This document shows, piece by piece, positions 1 to 8,145 of a stretch of DNA of 64,000 nucleotides. The notes beneath the pieces are model-generated. The model did no database searches. It worked only from the letters and a program-made list of their open reading frames with translations, and was not told where the DNA came from. The stretch comes from Ktedonobacterales bacterium (lineage in GTDB: Bacteria; Chloroflexota; Ktedonobacteria; Ktedonobacterales; DATBGS01). Each line of letters opens with the position of its first letter. Within the stretch, counting starts at the first letter, position 1. The stretch is taken from the NCBI GenBank assembly GCA_036557285.1, contig DATBHW010000034.1:1-64000 (forward strand), in the 5' to 3' direction. The position numbers were made by a program, and so were the translations under genes.

Positions 1-108
1 TTCATCGAGGCGGTGTACAATACCAAGCGGCTTCATTCAAGCTTAGGCTATCTGCCTCCGGCTGAGTTTGAAGCCGCTCAGATGGTATGTATTGCTGAGT
101 TGACTTGA
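1..108 (+). CDS. IS3-family transposase, C-terminal end (cut by window edge)
   Basis: The 35 visible codons are the extreme C-terminus of an OrfB-type DDE transposase of the IS3 family. The signature is YNTKRLHSSLGYLPPAEFE, the segment that follows the catalytic glutamate in IS3/IS150/IS911 integrase domains. The gene begins outside the window. No terminal inverted repeat is obvious between its stop codon and the next gene, so whether the copy is intact cannot be judged. Its presence marks the left edge as a mobile-element landing area, consistent with the damaged genes just downstream. Confidence 0.85.
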   Translation, partial: FIEAVYNTKRLHSSLGYLPPAEFEAAQMVCIAELT

Positions 109-250
109 TCCACTGGTCCGGTGGATGGGGTGCAGTCCAGAACGCTTCTTCCTCTTCCCCACCTGCTGCCGGGAAGTATGAGCAGGAGTCCGTGGATCGA
201 CACCGCGCCAAAGAAAGACCTGATGAAACAGAAGGCCCAGGGAAGCCGGG

Positions 251-1462
251 ATGAGCGACCAGAATCCTTTCTTGCAACAGAGCGCCTTGAATGGCCCGCT
301 CGAACTGGCGTTCTGCCAGCAGATCTACTATCTGGCGTTGCATCGAGCGGTACGGGGGCGAGCTTCTGAGGTCCTTCCGGCGGGCCTGCCCATGGCCGAG
401 TTGCGTCATTTTGCATGCCGCTATGGTGCTACGAGCCTGGTAAGCGACCTGGCAACGGTCGAGCAGGTCTTTCAAGGAGTCACGCTAGCGGTCTATCAGG
501 CTATTGAGGCGATCTATTGCTGTCGTCCAAGTCGCAGCGCGCGCGTGGTCTGGCAGATCTTACAGGCAATGGCCAGCGATGCGGGTGTGGCGGGGCTGAC
601 CTACGAGGCTGTGTGGGCCATGTGCGAGTACCTGCAGGCCAAGCGGGAGGCTGCAGTTGCCGTCACCTGCGAGGTCAGCCCCGAGCCGTGGTGGTTGATT
701 GAATTGCGTCCGGCGGTGCTGCTCCAGGATGAGGAGTTGGATCGCTATGCCCCTTCCCTCATGTGTATCCTGGAAGCCCACCCGCCACGGATCCTCGCTT
801 TCTGCGTTGTGCGTCCGGAGGCCGTACAGGAAGGCGCAGCACTGGCGCTCTTCCAGGCCCTGATTGTCCAGCGCGTCCCAGCCCGCACTGCCGCTGCCGG
901 ATTACGCTGGCGGCTGCCCAGCCAGCTTCGGAGTGAAGTAGCGCTCAGCGCCCAGTGCCGACAGGCGTGTGCTACTCTTCCCCTCGCCATTGAGGAGATG
1001 GGAGCCCAGCGGTGCCCCTTGCCGACAGAACTCCAACGGCCGTGGGAGCGAGATCTGAGCGGGCGCAACCTTTCGCGGCAGCAGTTTGCCCTGCTGTTTG
1101 ATAGCTACCTGGCGAAGTTTCTGGGTGGCGGACCGTTACGAACCCAACGGGCATGCGATCTCCAGTTTGTCCGGCTGAAAGGCTATTCCAGAGAACCGAC
1201 CTGGCAGTTTCCTGCACTGCGCCAGCTACTTCCGCATCGCTCAGCCCACATTGGCGCAGATGGGAGCATTGTCTATGATGGACTGCATTATGTCGATGAT
1301 TTGCTGACCTGCTGGCTGGAGCAAGACGTCACGTTGGTGCAATTCCCCACCGCGGAGGCGTGGGCCTGGGTCTATCAGAATGATGAGTTCCTCTGTCAAG
1401 TCGGAGCACGGGAATTGCGTCGACGGGATGGTTCCTATCGGCCGAATCGACCAGGGAGGTGA
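251..1462 (+). CDS. Mu/TnsB-type transposase C-terminal-domain protein, probably non-catalytic
   Basis: This 403-residue protein is not a standard family member. Residues about 318-395 (FPALRQLL, then YDGLHY, a Trp, VYQNDEFLCQV and a basic tail) resemble the beta-barrel Mu transposase C-terminal domain of MuA/TnsB/IstA-like proteins. Residues about 165-205 (PSLMCILEAHPPRILAF and a following helix) resemble the second strand region of an integrase core. I cannot find a convincing DDE triad, and the spacing is too short for an intact core, so it is either a decayed transposase or a domesticated DNA-binding relative. The next ORF starts 4 bases after its stop, with its ribosome site GGAGGT overlapping the end of this gene, which implies translational coupling. 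The domain call is by eye. Confidence 0.4.
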   Translation: MSDQNPFLQQSALNGPLELAFCQQIYYLALHRAVRGRASEVLPAGLPMAELRHFACRYGATSLVSDLATVEQVFQGVTLAVYQAIEAIYCCRPSRSARVVWQILQAMASDAGVAGLTYEAVWAMCEYLQAKREAAVAVTCEVSPEPWWLIELRPAVLLQDEELDRYAPSLMCILEAHPPRILAFCVVRPEAVQEGAALALFQALIVQRVPARTAAAGLRWRLPSQLRSEVALSAQCRQACATLPLAIEEMGAQRCPLPTELQRPWERDLSGRNLSRQQFALLFDSYLAKFLGGGPLRTQRACDLQFVRLKGYSREPTWQFPALRQLLPHRSAHIGADGSIVYDGLHYVDDLLTCWLEQDVTLVQFPTAEAWAWVYQNDEFLCQVGARELRRRDGSYRPNRPGR

Positions 1463-1465
1463 AAG

Positions 1466-1690
1466 GTGTACTTTGTAGCGATGCTCCTGAAGCTCCATCC
1501 AGTCGGCGAGGCACCACCTCTTTCGGTGTCTGACGGAGTTTATGCCCACGCCGCGCTCCTGCATACCATCAGCACTGCTGACGCCAAGGCAGGACGCGTG
1601 CTGCATGAGATGCACCACCAGAAGTGGATGACACTTGCGCTCTTAGAGCGTGTTATGCACTTTTACGAAGGCAGTTCACGTCCGGGCTAA
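1466..1690 (+). pseudogene. cas6-like CRISPR endoribonuclease, N-terminal fragment
   Basis: The first 60 or so residues read like the N-terminal half of a Cas6 RAMP domain: a hydrophobic first strand, Pro-rich turn, the helix YAHAALLHTIS with the following Asp, then VLHEMHHQKWMTLALL, matching the usual 'D..a..lH....K..T...L' pattern. Cas6 proteins normally have 200-270 residues. Here the reading frame runs into an inverted-repeat element after LALLE and stops at residue 74, and nothing Cas6-like resumes beyond it. GTG is the start, with GGAGGT placed 5 bases upstream. No CRISPR repeats are visible. The family call rests on a short segment and could be wrong. Confidence 0.45.
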
Positions 1691-1769
1691 CAGCAATGGA
1701 TCGCAGTTTGACATGGTTGCTGCAAAGCTTGGTGAAAAGCGAGTCCGCGCAAAAGTGCATAACAGACTC
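1646..1769. mobile_element. 124-bp miniature inverted-repeat element (IS5-like ends)
   Basis: The ends are imperfect inverted repeats: GAGCGTGTTATGCACTTTT on the left, and on the right a sequence whose reverse complement is GAGTCTGTTATGCACTTTT, so 17 of 19 bases agree. A TA dinucleotide lies just outside each end, as a 2-bp target duplication would. The GAG...TGTTATGC style of end resembles IS5-group insertion sequences. There is no room for a transposase, so it is non-autonomous. It interrupts the cas6-like frame. Confidence 0.6.
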
Positions 1770-1794
1770 TAGTGGACTTCCCGCCCAATAGGCG

Positions 1795-1970
1795 CGGCGT
1801 TCGCCCTGGCGCAGCGGTGGCCGCCAGGATGGCGGCGCTACAGGTGCAGACGCCGCGCCGACGCGAGTGGGGGGAGCCTGCACAGGCAGGCTTGGTGGCG
1901 TAGCCTTCAGGCGCGGCCTTTAGCCGCCAGCCTCCAGGCGCGATTTCAATCGCCGGGGCGGGCGACCGCC
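1795..1970. repeat. Intergenic hairpin-repeat cluster
   Basis: Contains a GGCCGCC...GGCGGCGCTACA unit (reverse orientation for this arm), an AGCCTGCACAGGCAGGCTT hairpin module and a GCGATTTCAATCGC hairpin module. All three recur in many other intergenic spaces of the window. Confidence 0.85.
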
Positions 1971-1984
1971 ATCACAGCACAGCC

Positions 1985-2013
1985 TTGACGCAGCCCAAAG
2001 CAAGCATTATACT
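1985..2013 (+). promoter_or_regulatory. Promoter of leader copy A
   Basis: TTGACG, a 17-base spacer and TATACT. It matches the promoters of the four other structured leaders in sequence and spacing, and drives the leader in front of the small ORF and the STAND ATPase. Confidence 0.7.
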
Positions 2014-2019
2014 GTTTGC

Positions 2020-2360
2020 AAGTGCTTTCACATGGTAAGCACGTCTCGTCGAGGCAACGGCACGGCGGCGCCAGTGCATCATCCACCGGCGACGCCGCTC
2101 ATCCCCGGTCCTGATTGAGACAGGAGTTGGGGCTGAGGGCATTCTACCATTCCACTGGCAGAGACCTCTCAGCAGCCACCTTCTGGATCGGCTGAACGCC
2201 AGATGCCGAACGTTGGAGAGGCAGGAACCAGCTTGAAGTCACGCTCAAGCCAGCCGCTGGTCCTCCTCCCTTCGGCAGCGGGCATGCGGCCAGGCGCGAG
2301 GCAGAGCGGCTTCACCCATTCCACAGGTGGCTGCTCTGCTTCAGCCTGTAAGCAGAAAGG
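2020..2360 (+). ncRNA. Structured leader RNA, copy A
   Basis: A roughly 340-nt untranslated region with the shared architecture. A 5' hairpin (GTGCTT/AAGCAC) is followed by a helix GCGGCG/CGCCGC. Then comes CCCC (2103-2106) pairing with GGGG (2129-2132) around a hairpin TCCTG/CAGGA, the core ATTCTACCAT (2141-2150), and a perfect 11-bp long-range helix AGCAGCCACCT (2171-2181) with AGGTGGCTGCT (2325-2335). It ends at the AAAGGAG ribosome site of the small ORF. The same helices have different but compensating sequences in copy C. I do not recognise it as a known riboswitch. Confidence 0.65.
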
Positions 2361-2370
2361 AGCGTCTCAC

Positions 2371-2562
2371 ATGCCAGCTTCCCATCCCTCTTCGATCTTC
2401 CTCCTCACCGCTTTGCAGGCGGGGCGCGACCCCCGACTTTTGCATAGCCCAATCTCTTCCTTTGGACTGGTTGACTCTCTGCTCCAGCTATGGTACGCTG
2501 CTCAAGCAACGCAGCAAGAAGTAGATCGCTGTGAGGGTAGGGCATGTACAACGATCAACTAA
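2371..2562 (+). CDS. Small hypothetical protein behind leader RNA A
   Basis: A 63-codon ORF begins at the ATG that follows AAAGGAG at the 3' end of the structured leader, the same position that the real start codon occupies behind leader copies B and C. It has a mildly hydrophobic first half and no recognisable domain. Its last 19 bases overlap the start of the STAND ATPase, so it may mainly couple ATPase translation to the leader. It could instead be a genuine small protein; codon use gives no strong answer at this length. Confidence 0.45.
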   Translation: MPASHPSSIFLLTALQAGRDPRLLHSPISSFGLVDSLLQLWYAAQATQQEVDRCEGRACTTIN

Positions 2563-4769
2563 GCGTACTCACCAACCGGCGCGAGGCCATTGCGCTCTTT
2601 AACATGCTGCGCGGACGCGACCCCCGGCGACCCTGGCCTATCCTGCCTCTGTTTGTCCTCATGGCCCCTGGCGGCGGCGGCAAAAGCGCGCTCATGGACT
2701 ATCTACGGGATCACCGATGCTGCTCGGATGGCTGCTCCGCGCTGCCCTACGCCTCCCTCGACTTCACCCAACCGCACACGCCCAAAAGCATCCTACATAT
2801 CCTTGTCGCCCTGCGCAACCAGCTTCAAGGACACACCGATGGCAGCGGCAGAAACCTCGTCTTTCCCCGCTTCGACCTGGGCGCGGCCATTGCCCTGGCT
2901 GCCCCCGCCATCGAAACACTGCCACCCACCAACCTCCACGAGCTAGAAATCTGCCTGAGCGAAAGCGTCCCTTTCTTCACCGCCTTGCATCGGCTCAAGA
3001 CACCGCTAGAAAGCGTTGTCCCCTCCATCCCCTACCTGCTCGAAGGCATCATCTGGCCCGCCGAACTCAAACCCTTGCAGACCATCCTCCAGCGCCTGGA
3101 CAAAGAGCCGGGCTGGCGCTGGTATCGTGATTGCGCCAACGACAGCGGCCTGCACAGCGCCAGAAGCCTGCATGATGTCCTGCTGCGCCTCCAGGTCTTG
3201 AGCGCCCTCGAAGGCCAGGAACGCGAATACCTCATCGAAGAAATCCTCGCCGCCGCCTTGATCGCCGATCTGCTTGATGGCCTGGTCACGCGCACCAACC
3301 TCTACTGCTGGGATAAAGCCACTAACGCCGTCATCTTTCTCGATGGCTTCGAAGCCCTGCTCGAAAAATCCAACAATCGCGCCTATCGCCTGCTCGAAAT
3401 CCTCGCCCTGGCCGAACAGCGCCTCAGCAGCGAAAGCGACCCCCTCTTGCTCGTCATAGGCACGCGCAAGCGCCTCTTTTCCGATGAGGAAGAAGGGCCG
3501 GACGCCTCGCCAGAGGAGCAGGCTGCCCCCCTTCTCGCCCGGCGCTATGCCCTGCGACGGCTTCAGGACTGGCTCTCCCTGCTGCCAGAAGACAAAAGCG
3601 CCATTCGGCTGAGCCAGTTAGCCCTGACCCTCCAACTGCCAGAGCTTGGCGCGCGCGGCACGCGCGACTATCTGGCGAAGCTCGACGAACAGCGCGGCAC
3701 GCAGGTCTTTGTTGAAGAAGAACTGGTCAGCGCCATTTGCCAGCTCACCTACGGCCAGCCGCTCTGCCTGGCGCTGGCCGCCGCTGCTGCCCTGGAGGCA
3801 GAGGCGCGCGGCCATCCGCTGGACCCCGCCGAACTCAAGGAAGCCCTGCAATCCGACGCCCTCGCCTTCGGCCAGGCCGACGACTTGCTCTGCTATCTGC
3901 TTGATCTCTTTTTGCGCCAGCTTCCCGAAGGCGAGCGCCGCCAGTTCACCCTCTGCGCCGCCCCGCGCACCCTGGACGCCGCCACGCTGGGCGCGGTCCT
4001 GCAACTCCCCAGCGACGACGAAGCCGCCCGGCAGTGGGAACACTATCGCAGCCTGCCCTTCATGCGGAGCCTCAACGCGCAGCAAATCACCTTCCATCCC
4101 CTGCTGCGCGCCCTCCTGCTAAAGCGGCTGGTTCCGCAGAGAAACCCGCAGAGCGACTATTATCAGGCGCACAGTCGCCTGCGCGCCCATTTTATTCGCT
4201 TCGCCAGCATCGCCGACCTGCACCCCGGCGGCCTGAACAGCGAGCAAGCCCAGATCGAAGCCGCTCATCACGCCCTGGCCCTCGGCCAGCCCGAACTCGC
4301 CATCGCGCTCGGCCTCGCTGCCCAGCAAAGCCAATCCGCCTACTGGTCGCCCCTGCTCGAAGCCGTCTCCCAGGCTCCTGGCGACCTCATGGCCCCCGAA
4401 ACCGAACAGCGCGCCTCCAGCGCCGTCAATCGCGCCAGGCAAAATCACGAAATCCAGGATACCGTCACGGCCCTGATCCTCTACCGCTGGCTGCTCACCT
4501 CCGACCCCAGGAACAAGCTGCACGTCGCCCGCATACGCCACAAGATGGCCGTTGCCTACAGCACCTTGCCGGGCGGCGAACGCCACGCCAACCTGAAGCG
4601 CGCCATCGCTTACTATCAAGCCGCGCTCAAAGTCTATCAAGCAATGCGGATGGACTTCGACATAGAGCGGGCGCAAAAAAGCCTGGAAATCGCCCAGGAC
4701 GAATTGCAAAGCCTGAGCAATGGACGGGGCAGACAGCGCGACGTAATTAGCGTAGCGCCAGGTAGGTGA
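2544..4769 (+). CDS. STAND/NACHT-like ATPase with C-terminal helical repeats
   Basis: A 741-residue P-loop ATPase. Walker A is APGGGGKSA at residues 41-49. A Walker B-like VIFLDGFEAL lies near 262-271 and a sensor-1-like strand LLLVIGTRKR near 302-311. Residues from about 640 to 735 read like tetratricopeptide repeats (for example AIAYYQAALKVYQ). This ATPase-plus-helical-repeat layout is that of STAND NTPases, which act as ligand-triggered switches in signalling or phage defence; no effector domain is evident at either end. The start ATG follows GAGGGT. It overlaps the upstream small ORF and converges, with a 23-base overlap, on a kinase-like gene. The specific role is unknown. Confidence 0.6.
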   Translation: MYNDQLSVLTNRREAIALFNMLRGRDPRRPWPILPLFVLMAPGGGGKSALMDYLRDHRCCSDGCSALPYASLDFTQPHTPKSILHILVALRNQLQGHTDGSGRNLVFPRFDLGAAIALAAPAIETLPPTNLHELEICLSESVPFFTALHRLKTPLESVVPSIPYLLEGIIWPAELKPLQTILQRLDKEPGWRWYRDCANDSGLHSARSLHDVLLRLQVLSALEGQEREYLIEEILAAALIADLLDGLVTRTNLYCWDKATNAVIFLDGFEALLEKSNNRAYRLLEILALAEQRLSSESDPLLLVIGTRKRLFSDEEEGPDASPEEQAAPLLARRYALRRLQDWLSLLPEDKSAIRLSQLALTLQLPELGARGTRDYLAKLDEQRGTQVFVEEELVSAICQLTYGQPLCLALAAAAALEAEARGHPLDPAELKEALQSDALAFGQADDLLCYLLDLFLRQLPEGERRQFTLCAAPRTLDAATLGAVLQLPSDDEAARQWEHYRSLPFMRSLNAQQITFHPLLRALLLKRLVPQRNPQSDYYQAHSRLRAHFIRFASIADLHPGGLNSEQAQIEAAHHALALGQPELAIALGLAAQQSQSAYWSPLLEAVSQAPGDLMAPETEQRASSAVNRARQNHEIQDTVTALILYRWLLTSDPRNKLHVARIRHKMAVAYSTLPGGERHANLKRAIAYYQAALKVYQAMRMDFDIERAQKSLEIAQDELQSLSNGRGRQRDVISVAPGR

Positions 4770-6438
4770 CAACCAGCGTTGCCCCGCCCAGCAGGAACGC
4801 CATGACAAAGCAGGCCCAGACCAGCCCCCACAGCAGACGCCGCCCGTGATCTGGCTGCTCGCGTGGGGGCGCGGTTGGGCGGCGCAGCGGCGCCAGCGTT
4901 CGCGCCTCTGCTGTGGCCTGGCGGCCAGGAGCCGGGCGAGAGCGTCGTGGGCGCGTCGGCGCGGCCTCCATCTCATCTTCGCCCCATGCCGCCCAGCCCG
5001 ATTCATCCAGCCTGCGCGTCGGGCGCGCCCGGCGGCGCGGCTCCGACGGATAGCCTCGCCCGCGCTGATCGGCAAGCGTTGGCTGGCGCGCCCCACACAC
5101 CCGGCAGAGCCGCGCGCCCGGCGTGTTATGCCCGCCGCAGCGCCAGCAGGTAGCCGTCCGTGATCCGGCTGAGACAGCACTTTCGAGCCAAAAGTGCCGG
5201 GTTGCCAGCTTCTCATGCTGGCGCGCGGCCTCAGCCTCCGGCGCCTCCAACTCCAGCGCCGTCGCCGCCAGGTCTTCCTCCTCACTCTCCAGACGAGCCG
5301 CGCCACCATCGCCCCGGCTCTGTTCGGCCTGACGCACAATGCGGCGCTCGATCACCCAGGCGCGCATCAGCGCCGTTTCCATCGCGGCGGCTTGTTGAAA
5401 GCGCCGCCCCGGCTCGTCATGCGCCGCAATCTGAATCACCCCCGCCAGCGTCAGCGAAATCGGCGGCGCGTCACCCGCATCATCCGCCTGCAAGACTTCA
5501 TCCGGGCGGCGCAGCCGATCCATCACACGCTCCACCACCTCAGCGCCGCCCGCCAGTTCGCGCAGCAGCACCCCCAGGCTGTACAGATCATCCCCTGGGC
5601 AGGGGCTGGCTGGCGCGGTGGGCAGATCGTCCATCGTTGTAATCTTCGTAATCGGCTCTGGACCCCCCAGTGTGGGCAGCGAGGTAAGACCCGGCAGCGA
5701 CACCGACGACAGCGACGCCACCATGCTGAGCGCGCTCAGACTCATTAACTGCGCCGGGCCATCCGCTGGCAGCGCAATATCTTCAGGGCGCAGCCCTCCT
5801 AACGCCAGCGGCGGGCGCTGCTGATGCAGATAGCCCAGCGCGCGGACCAGTTCCAGCCCCAGTTGAGCAATCATCACCGGCGGCAGGGCAGGCACGCGCC
5901 CCTCCTGGGCCGCATCCGCCAGCGCATCCGCCAGCGTGCGCTCGGACACTTCATCCATCACCACATAGCAAGCCGCGCCTTCGCAAAAATAATCATGCAC
6001 ACGCGGCAGGCTGGGATGGTCCAGCTTTGCCAGCACGCGCACCTCGCGCAGAAACTGCGCCGTCGTCTCCTCGCGCTCCTCCGCAGAAGCATCAAGGTCC
6101 AGCGGCAGATAGCGTAGGGTCAGTCGTTTTTGCAGGTCCGTATGCAGTGCCGTATAGGACACGCCAACCAGCGACAACCCCGCCAGCGCGCCCGGACGCA
6201 GCGCCAGCACGCGATACTTCCCCTCCTGTAGCTCGCAGCCAACCAGCGTTTCTCCGGCCAGGTCACGCAGATCAAGCGTCTCCTCGCCCGCGCTCGCCTC
6301 GCCTGGCGCCTCATCGGCCAGCATCATATCAGCCGACCCTGGCTCTTCCAGATCAAGCGTCACATCATCCTCTGGAGAAACCGGCTGCTCGCCGTAGGGG
6401 GGTTCTGCTTCCGTGGTTGAAATCGAAGGATGGCTCAT
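4747..6438 (-). CDS. Tail-anchored kinase-fold protein (likely pseudokinase) with zinc ribbon
   Basis: The 563-residue protein opens with an acidic low-complexity region and then a eukaryotic-like Ser/Thr kinase fold. Kinase hallmarks include FLREVRVLAKLDHPSLPRV (helix C), YVVMDEV (hinge), LHQQRPPLALGGLRPEDI (the HRD region) and DDLYSLGVLLREL (helix F). The catalytic His-Arg-Asp is replaced by Leu-Gly-Gly, no DFG is visible, and the glycine loop is not canonical, so phosphotransfer is doubtful. Near residue 430 a CxxC...CxxC zinc ribbon (CWRCGG, CRVCG) follows, then a Pro/Arg-rich linker and one C-terminal transmembrane helix (about 535-560). It probably acts as a membrane-bound scaffold or sensor. 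It converges on the STAND ATPase; a functional link is only suggested by adjacency. Confidence 0.6.
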   Translation of the reverse strand: MSHPSISTTEAEPPYGEQPVSPEDDVTLDLEEPGSADMMLADEAPGEASAGEETLDLRDLAGETLVGCELQEGKYRVLALRPGALAGLSLVGVSYTALHTDLQKRLTLRYLPLDLDASAEEREETTAQFLREVRVLAKLDHPSLPRVHDYFCEGAACYVVMDEVSERTLADALADAAQEGRVPALPPVMIAQLGLELVRALGYLHQQRPPLALGGLRPEDIALPADGPAQLMSLSALSMVASLSSVSLPGLTSLPTLGGPEPITKITTMDDLPTAPASPCPGDDLYSLGVLLRELAGGAEVVERVMDRLRRPDEVLQADDAGDAPPISLTLAGVIQIAAHDEPGRRFQQAAAMETALMRAWVIERRIVRQAEQSRGDGGAARLESEEEDLAATALELEAPEAEAARQHEKLATRHFWLESAVSAGSRTATCWRCGGHNTPGARLCRVCGARQPTLADQRGRGYPSEPRRRARPTRRLDESGWAAWGEDEMEAAPTRPRRSRPAPGRQATAEARTLAPLRRPTAPPREQPDHGRRLLWGLVWACFVMAFLLGGATLVVTYLALR

Positions 6439-6806
6439 ATCAGACGCTCCTGCTCCCTGCGTATAGACGTATCCCTATCTATTATATCGTTGCTGCCTAC
6501 CCGAATGTGACATCGTTCATGTGGCAGAGTTGGGAAGCCAAACACTTCAGCCGCCGTACAAACGCTCCCAAGAGAACTACGTTCGTTTCGGGCAAGAAAT
6601 CCCACACAACTCCATACCATCGCTCGCCTGACGTATCGTAGCAAAGCAGAACGTTTGGAACTGTGAACTACTTCACAGACTGACCTGGCTCCTGATGCTC
6701 TCCAGATGTTTCCTCTCTCTTTCAAGACTCGCGTAAAAAGGATGTATTCTGTCCTCTTTTCGTGATAGACTCGGACCAGAGCAACCGTAGAGGAGGACCA
6801 GACCAT
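6439..6806. other. Divergent intergenic region
   Basis: Separates the leftward kinase-like gene from the rightward AlkX-like gene, so it should hold both promoters. It is AT-richer than its surroundings and has none of the hairpin repeats. I see no convincing paired -35/-10 boxes and no RNA gene. Confidence 0.4.
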
Positions 6807-8003
6807 ATGACACTCGCGCTCTCTCGCGCAGAAGCCCGGCGTTTTCTTGCCAACTATCACTTTACACCAACCGACATACCCGGCGTCTTTCACCGCCTGG
6901 GAACGGTACAATATGACCCGCTCAACCCCGTAGGCCGCAACCCTGATCTCGTCTTCCAGGCCCGAACCCCTGGCTATCAGGTGGACGACTGGCAGCAAAC
7001 CGCCTACACAGACCGCCTCGTTTATGACGCCTGGGACAAGATGGCGTGCCTCGTACCGATCAGCGACTGGTCGAAACGCGCCTCCATCCGCGCCAATCGC
7101 TCCACCTGGAGTCCCCTGCTCCTGGCCGAAGAGGCCGAAGCCACCGCCGCCGCGCTCGCCGAGCTTGACGCGCGCGGCCCGCTCTCCAGCCTGGAGTTTG
7201 AGGACCAATCCCACTTCACCGACCGCAGCGCCTGGTATGGCCCCAAACGCATCAAACACATTCTGCGCGCCCTTTGGGATCGCGGGCTGATCGCCACCCA
7301 TCACCGCCAGGGTGGCCGCCATTACTATGATCGCGCCGAGCGCGTCATCCCACCCGAACACTTCAACGCCCCGCCCCTGCTCGACCAGGCCGAGTTCACC
7401 CGCTGGATCATCGCCCGCCGCGCCCAGGCATTGGGCCTCATGCGCCCAGCAGGCGAAGTCAGCATCTGGTACGGCTGCGGCACGCCTGCTGAGCGCGCCG
7501 TCGCCCTCCAAGAACTCGTAGAGACAGGCGACCTGACGCCCGCGCAGATCAGCGAAAACGGCTCCAAAGCCTGGGCCGCCTACCTGCCCACCAGCGCCCT
7601 CCCCTTACTGGACGCCTCCGCCCCCGCGCCGCGCGTCATCTTCATCGCGCCGCTGGACAGCCTGCTCTGGGATCGCAAGGCCGTCGCGCAGCTCTTCGAT
7701 TTCGATTACGTCTGGGAAGTCTATAAGCCCGAACCGCAGCGGCGCTGGGGCTATTATGTCTTGCCCGTCTTCTACGGTGATCGCTTCGTAGCCCGCCTGG
7801 ACAGCCGCCTGGCTTCCTCACAGGGCGGCGGCGTCTGGACCATTTCTCGCTGGTGGTGGGAGCCAGACATCACCCCCACACCAGACCTGCTGGCCGCCCT
7901 GCGCACCGCCGCCGAAGCCTTCGCCCACTATCTGCGCGCCACCAGCGTGCGCGCCGAGGCAGGCGTCCCCCCCGAAGTGCGCCAGGCGTTCACCATCGCC
8001 TGA
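6807..8003 (+). CDS. AlkX/YcaQ-family DNA glycosylase (winged-helix HTH_42)
   Basis: Predicted 398-residue member of the YcaQ/AlkX family. E. coli YcaQ unhooks interstrand crosslinks and cationic alkylated bases. The family's catalytic QxD motif is present as VQYDPLNPVGRNPDL near residues 36-50. The winged-helix segments (WYGPKRIKHILRALWDRGLI) and the C-terminal WDRKAVAQLFDFDY...VYKPEPQRRWGYYVLPVFYGDR block are also typical. I take the ATG preceded by GAGGAGG rather than an in-frame ATG 45 bases upstream. It stands alone. The presumed role is repair of alkylation or crosslink damage. Confidence 0.85.
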   Translation: MTLALSRAEARRFLANYHFTPTDIPGVFHRLGTVQYDPLNPVGRNPDLVFQARTPGYQVDDWQQTAYTDRLVYDAWDKMACLVPISDWSKRASIRANRSTWSPLLLAEEAEATAAALAELDARGPLSSLEFEDQSHFTDRSAWYGPKRIKHILRALWDRGLIATHHRQGGRHYYDRAERVIPPEHFNAPPLLDQAEFTRWIIARRAQALGLMRPAGEVSIWYGCGTPAERAVALQELVETGDLTPAQISENGSKAWAAYLPTSALPLLDASAPAPRVIFIAPLDSLLWDRKAVAQLFDFDYVWEVYKPEPQRRWGYYVLPVFYGDRFVARLDSRLASSQGGGVWTISRWWWEPDITPTPDLLAALRTAAEAFAHYLRATSVRAEAGVPPEVRQAFTIA

Positions 8004-8009
8004 GAACGC

Positions 8010-8145
8010 CCACGCCACCCGTACCGCCGCCGTCCCTGGCGGCCACCCGTACCGCCGCCGTCCCTGGCGGCCCACTGCTGGCCCATCGCGCTGCTGGCCC
8101 TGGCCGACAACGCTTCCCGCGGAGCGCCGCCGTCTCGGCGGCCAG
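8010..8145. repeat. Intergenic hairpin repeats (forward orientation)
   Basis: Two near-identical copies of the GTACCGCCGCC...GGCGGCC unit in tandem, then a third, shorter GCGCCGCCGTCTCGGCGGCC unit ending just before the convergent thioesterase gene. They may double as transcription-end hairpins for both genes. Confidence 0.85.
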
